Positions 52,935-61,245 of a stretch of 64,000 bases of DNA are shown here, one piece after another. The stretch's first letter is position 1. Every line of letters starts with the position of its first letter. The stretch covers positions 72,501 through 136,500 of the forward strand of contig KV908554.1 in assembly GCA_002005505.1 (NCBI GenBank), in the 5' to 3' direction. The stretch is from Botryococcus braunii (Eukaryota > Chlorophyta > Trebouxiophyceae). The position numbers were made by a program, and so were the translations under genes. The notes beneath the pieces are model-generated. The model ran no database searches, was not told the origin of the DNA, and saw only the letters and a list, made by a program, of their open reading frames with translations.

Positions 52935-53624
52935 TGTTGAGTTCTGAACATTATTATTGAATGCCTTGTGCTTTAAGTGATCTTCATGTGTGCACTATTA
53001 GGATATGGGTCCATTGAGAACATAAGGTACCTTGAGACACGGCAGATTCTGGACGTTTTCGAACATAAGGTACAATCCTATCTAGATCACACGTTTGTCG
53101 GATGAACTCTTAAGGCTGCCCCACCGGAGTGAATACCAACTGGTTGTGAAAGATGCTGGGCATCACCAGATGCTAGTCTTGTCCGACAGTTGTGTGTGGC
53201 ACTCAGCAGACAGTCGTACGGACTGTAGCTGGAGTAACTTCGTCTATTGACGACCTGTCTGCTTTGTACAGGTACGGTGCGGCAGTGTGTGTTGTATCAT
53301 TGTTGCTATTGTGAGAGTGAACAAGCTTAGTGTACCCTGTAGTCACTCAAACAGATAAGGGACAGTGACTTCAGGGAGTATAGGCATGTACTTGAACGTA
53401 GCCGTCTAGAGCCTTATCTAGTGATTGCTTGATCGGTGCTTGTGTACAAGATAATGATGTAACGGAACTGGTTGTGAAAGATGCTGGGCATCACCAGATG
53501 CTAGTCTTGTCCGACAGTTGTGTGTGGCACTCAGCAGACAGTCGTACGGACTGTAGCTGGAGTAACTTCGTCTATTGACGACCTGTCTGCTTTGTACAGG
53601 GAAAGCCGATTGCCCATAACCTTT
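52935..53624 (+). repeat. Copia A3 3' LTR (X type, end-truncated)
   Basis: Agrees with X-type variants in both duplicated segments but has GGTACCTTGAG (not A2's GGTACCTGGAG). The expected terminal TTTCACA plus flank reads CTTTTCCG here, so the LTR/flank junction has lost several bases. Confidence 0.9.
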
Positions 53625-54232
53625 TCCGTTACTGTTCGAGCATGAGTTTCGTGCACTCATGGACCTTCTTTTGTCGAGCAAATATACAAGGCTTAGTATC
53701 ACAAGGAAGCAACAAGTATCCTTGAGATGGCCTTGTCTGAACCAAGGGAAGGTTGACCTTAGTGTTAGGTTCACCCCTTCGGTAGTCACCCGCCATACTT
53801 TCTTTGTATGTGATTCTATTATGGAGGGGGTGGACCTCATTCTGGGACAAGACTGGATGTCTCTAAGGGAGGCCACAGTCAGTGTTGGGGTTGGAAAGGC
53901 ACAAATAAAACATCAAGGGAAGTGGGTAACGTTGGACCCTCACAGGAAAGTCTTACCCTGCACGTTGCAATGGGGTATGAACATAGTGAGGAAGGGGAAG
54001 AACAAAGTAGATCAATGGAGACTTTGTCTATTGAATGTTGTCATGAGACCTGAAGAGTATGCATGGGATGAGCAGGAGTCATCCCTGGAGGAAAACGGGC
54101 TCGATCCCTCCGACGACGAATCAGGCACCTCATCAACCAACTCCAGGGACCGGGTACCCAGGGCGGGCCGGTCCCGGAATTATTCTCGGAACCCCTAGTG
54201 GAGGGGGAGGAAGAGGGAATAATGGAGGGGAG
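53625..54232 (+). pseudogene. G3 protease segment, copy 2 (decayed)
   Basis: Near-duplicate of 45978-46616. Its first roughly 130 bp carry many 1-2 base losses and a loss of about 15 bp that removes the DTGA active site. The later part (VVTRHTFFVCDSIMEGVDLILG) is nearly identical. Losses fall mostly in short runs of the same base. It cannot encode protease and is bounded by gggag (54228-54232) at A4. Confidence 0.88.
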
Positions 54233-54922
54233 TGTTGAGTTCTGAACATTATTATTGAATGCCTTGTGCTTTAAGTGATCTTCATGTGTGCACTATTAGG
54301 ATATGGGTCCATTGAGAACATAAGGTACCTTGAGACACGGCAGATTCTGGACGTTTTCGAACATAAGGTACAATCCTATCTAGATCACACGTTTGTCGGA
54401 TGAACTCTTAAGGCTGCCCCACCGGAGTGAATACCAACTGGTTGTGAAAGATGCTGGGCATCACCAGATGCTAGTCTTGTCCTACAGTTGTGTGTGGCAC
54501 TCAGCAGACAGTCATACGGACTGTAGCTGGAGTAACTTCGTCTATTGACGACCTGTCTGCTTTGTACAGGTACGGTGCGGCAGTGTGTGTTGTATCATTG
54601 TTGCTATTGTGAGAGTGAACAAGCTTAGTGTACCCTGTAGTCACTCAAACAGATAAGGGACAGTGACTTCAGGGAGTATAGGCATGTACTTGAACGTAGC
54701 CGTCTAGAGCCTTATCTAGTGATTGCTTGATCGGTGCTTGTGTACAAGATAATGATGTAACGGAACTGGTTGTGAAAGATGCTGGCATCACCAGATGCTA
54801 GTCTTGTCCACAGTTGTGTGTGGCACTCGCAGACAGTCTACGGACTGTAGCTGGAGTAACTTCGTCTATTGACGACCTGTCTGCTTTGTACAGGGAAAGC
54901 CGATTGCCCATAACCTTTCACA
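54233..54922 (+). repeat. Copia A4 5' LTR
   Basis: 690 bp. The four single-base deletions relative to the 694-bp form are all in the second duplicated segment (for example GTCCACAG, GTCTACGG). Confidence 0.95.
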
Positions 54923-55312
54923 GGTTATGGGCCCACGCCCTTCCAGCTGAGCCAAGTAAAAGCAGGAGTGAAGGTCGTCTACGGATGGGTCAGACGTAAG
55001 CGTCAACAAAGGAGCTCGAGCATGGCGCAGCGGCGCAAGGGAACTCGAGTGTACCAGGACCATTATCTTACTCACAGTTTACCTTTCTGGGAAATTCATA
55101 ATTGAAGTTTTAGCTGTGCTTTATCATTCATAGACGTTGTCTAGAAGCACTGAGTGAGTCGGGCCGGACTCCGGCGCAAACTTCTGAGGGGAACATATCT
55201 GCTACTACTGTGCAAGACTGGCTGGTAAATTTCCATGACATGGAGGGAATTGTAGGGTATTGCTGCATTCCAGAAGTTTATGAGTAAGTTTGGCTGGTGA
55301 AGTGACAATAGT

Positions 55313-58300
55313 ATGACAAAAAGGGGCAAAGAAAAGGAAAGTAGCAGTGAAACAGCAATGTCTCAACCTGGAGAAGTCAGTGGGGCCACTCCAGGGCAGT
55401 CTATGACCGGGACACAATCAGCCACTGCAGAACCAAAGGTGGAGATTGACAAGGCAGCCTACATCCCCAATACCTCTAATCCAAAGATGACTGTCATGCT
55501 TGATGATGGAGGGCGCAATTTTGAATTTTGGTATGAAAATTTGGAGGCGTGCGCAAACACCAAGGGGGTCAGAGCGGCTTTGGAGAGGCCAATGCCAGGG
55601 TCGGTGGAGAACTCAGCCATCAAGCAGTGGCTGATCCAGTCAGTTCCAGTCATCTGGCATTCTCAGATCTCATGCCACAAAGCAGCGTTCGACTTCATCG
55701 CGTGGGTGAAGAACAGTCACACTGGAGGGAGCAACCAAGACATCAACCTTGAGTGGTACAAGGAAATGGAGCAGGGCATCAAGACAGGGGAGACACTCAA
55801 GGTCTACCTCTACAGAATGATGGATCTGGCTACAAGTCTCAGAAACAACGCGTTCATCCTCTTGGACCACAATGTTGGGGAGCTGATGGTGAAGGGCCTC
55901 CCTCCTGTGCTGAGGCTCGAGTCCCTGGAGGTTATGGCAACCGACAAGCCGCCATTGGAGCTGATTCAAAGAATCCTGCGCGCCGCAGCCAGCCGTGGGT
56001 ACAAGGACCCACCTGCAGAGGGAACACCTCAGGCCATGGCAGCTGCAGCAGTGGCTGGTCCCTCTGGGGGGGTAGCTGGAGCGTCATCAAGCGCTGGAGC
56101 TGCACCAGGAGTGGGAGCAGTACCGGGAGTTGGAGCAGCACTACCAGCAAACGAACAGCCTCCCGCTGGCCCCTCTGCAACTACTTTTGGTGGCAGGGGG
56201 CGTGGACCTGGCAGGGCAAGAAGGCCCAGAGAGGAGCTTACATGCCACTTCTGCAAGGCAAAGGGCCACTTCATGACTGACTGCGGACCGCTCAGGCAGC
56301 TGCAGGCTCTGCATCAAAACATGCAAGCGGCAAGCGTTGGGCCTGCAGCTTACTGGGGCCAGGGAGGCCCACAGTCGTCTCCTCAAGCCTGGTGGGACCA
56401 TGGATCTGGCCGGGGTGGCCCGCCTTCATCCGCTTCCAGCCCTGGACCTCCTTCAGCATATAACTATCCAACAAGTCAACACACGTTTCCGGGGTGGCAT
56501 TTACCACCTCCACCCCCTCCTTCTGGTGAGGCGATGTTTATCTCTCTCAATGTGCTTGCCCCAACTTCGCATGGAGCTAGCAGCACATCTTGGTTAATAG
56601 ATAGTGGTGCCTCTGTGCATATAGTCAATGATCTCTCATTGCTCCATAATCCAGTTATGCATAGACAGCCTCTTCCTCTGCACTTGGCAACCTCAGACGC
56701 CAAGGGAGGAATCATTGCATCTGGGTCTGTATGCCTTGTGAATGCAAGGCACGAAGTATTCTGGCTGCACAATGTGCAGTGTGTTCCTTCTGCGCATACC
56801 AACCTCATTTCAGTCACTGGTGCAATTCAGGATGGAGCATCTTTCCTGACTGACACTGCAGGTGGTTACACAGCCATGAAGGGACCTGAAGGGTGGTGTG
56901 GAGATATCACCCGCGCACGAGGTCTGTTTTTTTTGGAGTTTGTTAGTCCTGTCAGAGGGCAGCAAGTTGGCTGCAGACATATTGATCACATGGCTGAGGC
57001 GTCTCATCTTAGGAAAGGACACGTGTGTAGCGAGAGATCTCTGTGGCATGCTAGGTTAGGTCATCCTGGTGCCAGCAGCATGCAGAGGTTCTCCAAGGAA
57101 GATCTGGTTACAGGAATCAATATCTCCCTTGCTCCCTGCTCTGAGTGCCCCAAGCACTGTGAATCGTGTATACAAGGGAAACACTCCAGACCTCCTTTCC
57201 CTGTATCTTCCAGGCCTGCACATCACCCACTCGATAGAGTCCATGTGGATACTGTGGGTCCCATATCACCTCCTGCCATCACAGGTGAACGATATTGGGT
57301 CACTGTAGTGGATGAAAGTTCACACCAAGTTGCCTCCCTGCCTGTGAAGTCAAAGGATTGCATCCCAAAGGCTGTGATAGACCTGCTCCGTTTTTGGCAG
57401 ACCCAACGAGGCACGGTTGTGAAGTGTGTGAGGACTGACAGGGGTTCAGAGTTCCTGAACCAGCAATTCAAAGAGTTTTGTGCTCAGCAGGGCACTAAGA
57501 TGGAGTCCTCAGCGCCCTACACGCCTCAGCAGAATGGGGTGGCGGAGAGGATGAATAGGACCCTGAAGGAGCGAACAAGGACTCTGTTGGTCCATGCTGC
57601 AGCAGACCCCTCCCTTTGGAAGGAGGCGCTTGAGACAGCTACCCTCCTCTACAATGTGGGTCCTACTTCAGGCAGGTCCCTGACCCCCATGGAATTATTC
57701 TTTGGTGTCAAACCTGATGTGTCTGTGCTGCGCACGTTTGGCTGTGTAGCCCATGTGCACATTCCCAGTGGCCAAAGGTCTGTTTTTGGGCCCAAGACCA
57801 TCCCTGGGATGTTTACTGGTTATTGTCCCCAGTCTAAAGCGTATCGTGTGTACGTGGGGAATGGAGTGTGGAAGGAGAGTAGGGACGTCAGCTTTATCGA
57901 GCACTTGAGGGGGGCTGAGAGAGTGGGTCTATCAAAGGTCCAGCCTGGGTCTGTCTATGATTCTAGGATATCACCCCCCCTTGGCAGTGAGAATCTGGCA
58001 ACGCCTCAAGCAATTCCCTCTGCTGCTCCACCCACGTTCTGGGATGAGGAGGATGACCATGGAGTGGAGACGCTTTCCACTGGGGCTCCTGGGACCTCTG
58101 GACTTTGTGCTGGGGATCAGTCTGGAGACGGGACCACAGCAGCACATGACCAAGGAAACCCCACCAGCCTGGATTCTACTGTTGGGACCCCAGAACCATC
58201 TCAGCACTCGTGGTCGGTGCTTGAGCATATGCAGAATCTGGCCAGGGGGGGTGTAGAAACTCAATCCCAGGTAGAAAAAATGCAGAAGGTACAAGAGGGG

Positions 58301-60526
58301 TTGCGAATGCAGGGGAAGTCACAAATTCCCCTTCCTCCAGGGACCACCCTTACAAGGGAGCAGCGTTATGTACAGCGCGTGGCTAGGAGAGAGCATTCTG
58401 ACATCCCATTGCATGCCCCTGACCCAGGTCAGGCAATTGTGAGTGAGCCAAACATGGTTGGTCTCCCTGATATGCAGGGGCAGGTTGAGACAGTCGAGGC
58501 TATGTTCGGTGCAGATGTAAGAGATGAGAGCAGTGGGTTAGACATGCCAGCAGTAGGGGAAGCTGGTGCCCAATCCCAGTCACTGGCTAGTCATGCTTAT
58601 GGTGTGCAGGCTGACATTGTAGGCGCAGCTCAGGCAAGTCTGGGTAGTGTGCCCAAGTGTGAGTCCAGGAGAGAGAGAGAGCTGCTGCTCCCCTCTGCAT
58701 TGCGGAAGGTGCGAGAATGTAAGGGTGCTGCACATGAGTCCAGTAGTCAAGGAGAGAGAGAGAGACTTGAGAAGGAATCAGATAATCCCGGCAGTACTGC
58801 CCAGTCCCAGCATAAGGTACATAATGTACCTTATTCTGGCAACCAGGGAGAGAGAGAGAGAGAAGGGAACAGCATCAGTAAGGCTGACAGCCCTGCTGCA
58901 CCACAGCATAAGGTACAGAGTGTACCTTCTGTCACGTTGGGAAAAGTTCACGTGCCCTCAAACTTGAGGGAAGCCCAGCGCTCACCTCAGTGGGAGTTTT
59001 GGCAGCAGGCAATGCAAGAGGAGATGGAGTCTTTAGACACCCATGAGGTTATGCAGTATGTGGAAAGACCCCATGGGCAGAAAGTTATCCCTGTTCATTG
59101 GATTTTTTCTACAAAAAACGATGCACATGGGAATGTCACTCGGTTTAAAGCAAGATTGGTTGCCCAGGGTTGCAGACAGATTCCTGGTATAGATGTTGGT
59201 GAGGTTTTTGCACCTACCAGCAGCTATGGTGCTAGGAGAGCTGTGCTGGCAGTGGCTGCCACACAAAATCTTGAGATCCACCAAGTGGATATCAAGACAG
59301 CTTTTCTCAATGGGGAGTTGGAGGAAGAGGTCTATGTGACCCAACCACCAGGATTTGAGAATGGCAACACGAGAGTTGTGTGCAAGCTCAGGAAGGCACT
59401 CTACGGTCTTAAGCAAGCCCCACGGGCTTGGCACAAGACCTTGAGCGACAAGTTGAGCGTGATGGGGTATAGTGTGTGCAAGAGCGACGCTGGGGTATAC
59501 ATCAGGAGGGCCCCTGATGGTAATCTGTCGTTTATTCTTGTTTATGTCGATGATCTTCTCATAGTTGCCAGAGTGGTTGCAGAGATTGAGTGGGGGAAAG
59601 AGTTATTGAAGAAGGACTTCACCATCCATGATTTGGGAGAGGTGAATGATTTCCTGGGGTGTCAGGTCCTACGCAATAGAGTTCAGGGCACTATTTCCAT
59701 GAGTTGCACTCCCAAGATTGATGCTCTTGTGGAGAAGTTTGGCGTTGCTGATGATGGACGTGGGGTTGATACCCCCATGTCCAAGGACTTCGTGGCTAGC
59801 AGCAGACCCGAGTCCTCAGATGGTATGTCACATGGGGCTGGTACCCCTCTGCCACCTGGTCATCGATACTGCGAGTTAATTGGATCGTTACTGTACATAG
59901 CCAATACGACCCGGCCTGACATTTCTCAGGCTGTTGGAGTGTTGTCAAGGTATAGAATGACACCCACTACCTCACACTGGAATGAGGCCATTCGAGTGCT
60001 GAAGTACTTGAGAGATACCAGAGAGTTAGCTCTTACTCTGGGTGGAAAGGGCCCTGAGCTAGAAGGCTATGTTGATGCCGACTATGCTGGGGACCTGGAC
60101 CACAGGTATTCCACCACTGGCTATGTTCTATCAGTCTATGGTAGTGCCGTGGTTTGGGGAAGCAAGAAGCAGAGCTCAGTTGCTACCTCAACTGTGCAAG
60201 CTGAGTTTATGGCAGCTGGCCATATTGTGAAGGAAGCCAACTGGCTAAGGGGCTTCTTGGAAGAGATAGGGGCTGCACCTTGGAGGGTCAAAATTTTCTG
60301 TGACAACCAAGGATGCATTTCTAATTTACGGAACCCCCTGTATTCCAAATTCACAAAGCACGTTGCAGTAAGCTTCCACTACGCTAGGGAAGCTATGGCA
60401 CTTGGGCAGGTAGATATCCTCTATGTGGAATCTGCACGCAATGTGGCTGACATTATGACCAAGCCACTTGCCAAGCCCGTGTTTGTTGGTCATCGTGATT
60501 CACTAGGTTTGAGAAGATACACTTAA
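55313..60526 (+). CDS. Copia A4 Gag-Pol polyprotein
   Basis: 1737 residues, uninterrupted; no amino-acid difference from A2 was seen by eye. All catalytic motifs are intact, so it is a second apparently coding-competent copy. Confidence 0.97.
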   Translation: MTKRGKEKESSSETAMSQPGEVSGATPGQSMTGTQSATAEPKVEIDKAAYIPNTSNPKMTVMLDDGGRNFEFWYENLEACANTKGVRAALERPMPGSVENSAIKQWLIQSVPVIWHSQISCHKAAFDFIAWVKNSHTGGSNQDINLEWYKEMEQGIKTGETLKVYLYRMMDLATSLRNNAFILLDHNVGELMVKGLPPVLRLESLEVMATDKPPLELIQRILRAAASRGYKDPPAEGTPQAMAAAAVAGPSGGVAGASSSAGAAPGVGAVPGVGAALPANEQPPAGPSATTFGGRGRGPGRARRPREELTCHFCKAKGHFMTDCGPLRQLQALHQNMQAASVGPAAYWGQGGPQSSPQAWWDHGSGRGGPPSSASSPGPPSAYNYPTSQHTFPGWHLPPPPPPSGEAMFISLNVLAPTSHGASSTSWLIDSGASVHIVNDLSLLHNPVMHRQPLPLHLATSDAKGGIIASGSVCLVNARHEVFWLHNVQCVPSAHTNLISVTGAIQDGASFLTDTAGGYTAMKGPEGWCGDITRARGLFFLEFVSPVRGQQVGCRHIDHMAEASHLRKGHVCSERSLWHARLGHPGASSMQRFSKEDLVTGINISLAPCSECPKHCESCIQGKHSRPPFPVSSRPAHHPLDRVHVDTVGPISPPAITGERYWVTVVDESSHQVASLPVKSKDCIPKAVIDLLRFWQTQRGTVVKCVRTDRGSEFLNQQFKEFCAQQGTKMESSAPYTPQQNGVAERMNRTLKERTRTLLVHAAADPSLWKEALETATLLYNVGPTSGRSLTPMELFFGVKPDVSVLRTFGCVAHVHIPSGQRSVFGPKTIPGMFTGYCPQSKAYRVYVGNGVWKESRDVSFIEHLRGAERVGLSKVQPGSVYDSRISPPLGSENLATPQAIPSAAPPTFWDEEDDHGVETLSTGAPGTSGLCAGDQSGDGTTAAHDQGNPTSLDSTVGTPEPSQHSWSVLEHMQNLARGGVETQSQVEKMQKVQEGLRMQGKSQIPLPPGTTLTREQRYVQRVARREHSDIPLHAPDPGQAIVSEPNMVGLPDMQGQVETVEAMFGADVRDESSGLDMPAVGEAGAQSQSLASHAYGVQADIVGAAQASLGSVPKCESRRERELLLPSALRKVRECKGAAHESSSQGERERLEKESDNPGSTAQSQHKVHNVPYSGNQGEREREGNSISKADSPAAPQHKVQSVPSVTLGKVHVPSNLREAQRSPQWEFWQQAMQEEMESLDTHEVMQYVERPHGQKVIPVHWIFSTKNDAHGNVTRFKARLVAQGCRQIPGIDVGEVFAPTSSYGARRAVLAVAATQNLEIHQVDIKTAFLNGELEEEVYVTQPPGFENGNTRVVCKLRKALYGLKQAPRAWHKTLSDKLSVMGYSVCKSDAGVYIRRAPDGNLSFILVYVDDLLIVARVVAEIEWGKELLKKDFTIHDLGEVNDFLGCQVLRNRVQGTISMSCTPKIDALVEKFGVADDGRGVDTPMSKDFVASSRPESSDGMSHGAGTPLPPGHRYCELIGSLLYIANTTRPDISQAVGVLSRYRMTPTTSHWNEAIRVLKYLRDTRELALTLGGKGPELEGYVDADYAGDLDHRYSTTGYVLSVYGSAVVWGSKKQSSVATSTVQAEFMAAGHIVKEANWLRGFLEEIGAAPWRVKIFCDNQGCISNLRNPLYSKFTKHVAVSFHYAREAMALGQVDILYVESARNVADIMTKPLAKPVFVGHRDSLGLRRYT

Positions 60527-60546
60527 AGCATGCAGGCAAGGGGAAG

Positions 60547-61240
60547 TGTTGAGTTCTGAACATTATTATTGAATGCCTTGTGCTTTAAGTGATCTTCATG
60601 TGTGCACTATTAGGATATGGGTCCATTGAGAACATAAGGTACCTTGAGACACGGCAGATTCTGGACGTTTTCGAACATAAGGTACAATCCTATCTAGATC
60701 ACACGTTTGTCGGATGAACTCTTAAGGCTGCCCCACCGGAGTGAATACCAACTGGTTGTGAAAGATGCTGGGCATCACCAGATGCTAGTCTTGTCCTACA
60801 GTTATGTGTGGCACTCAGCAGACAGTCATACGGACTGTAGCTGGAGTAACTTCGTCTATTGACGACCTGTCTGCTTTGTACAGGTACGGTGCGGCAGTGT
60901 GTGTTGTATCATTGTTGCTATTGTGAGAGTGAACAAGCTTAGTGTACCCTGTAGTCACTCAAATAGATAAGGGACAGTGACTTCAGGGAGTATAGGCATG
61001 TACTTGAACGTAGCCGTCTAGAGCCTTATCTAGTGATTGCTTGATCGGTGCTTGTGTACAAGATAATGATGTAACGGAACTGGTTGTGAAAGATGCTGGG
61101 CATCACCAGATGCTAGTCTTGTCCTACAGTTGTGTGTGGCACTCAGCAGACAGTCATACGGACTGTAGCTGGAGTAACTTCGTCTATTGACGACCTGTCT
61201 GCTTTGTACAGGGAAAGCCGATTGCCCATAACCTTTCACA
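60547..61240 (+). repeat. Copia A4 3' LTR (Y type)
   Basis: 694 bp, with private changes CAGTTATGTG and CAAATAGATAAG. Confidence 0.97.
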
Positions 61241-61245
61241 GGGAG

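Larger units (their letters stand above)
46617..53624 (+). mobile_element. Ty1/copia element A3 (hybrid copy)
   Basis: The left flank is gggag (site Y) but the right flank is the ctttt-side of G3 (site X), so it has no matching duplication. The 5' LTR carries Y-type variants (GTCCTACAG, GTCATACGG) and the 3' LTR carries X-type (GTCCGACAG, GTCGTACGG). The last 4-8 bp of the 3' LTR are missing. Confidence 0.93.
54233..61240 (+). mobile_element. Ty1/copia element A4
   Basis: 7,008 bp with duplication gggag (54228-54232 and 61241-61245). The 3' LTR and the first duplicated segment of the 5' LTR are Y-type. The 5' LTR is four bases shorter (690 bp) owing to single-base losses clustered at 54784-54840. 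Confidence 0.95.
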
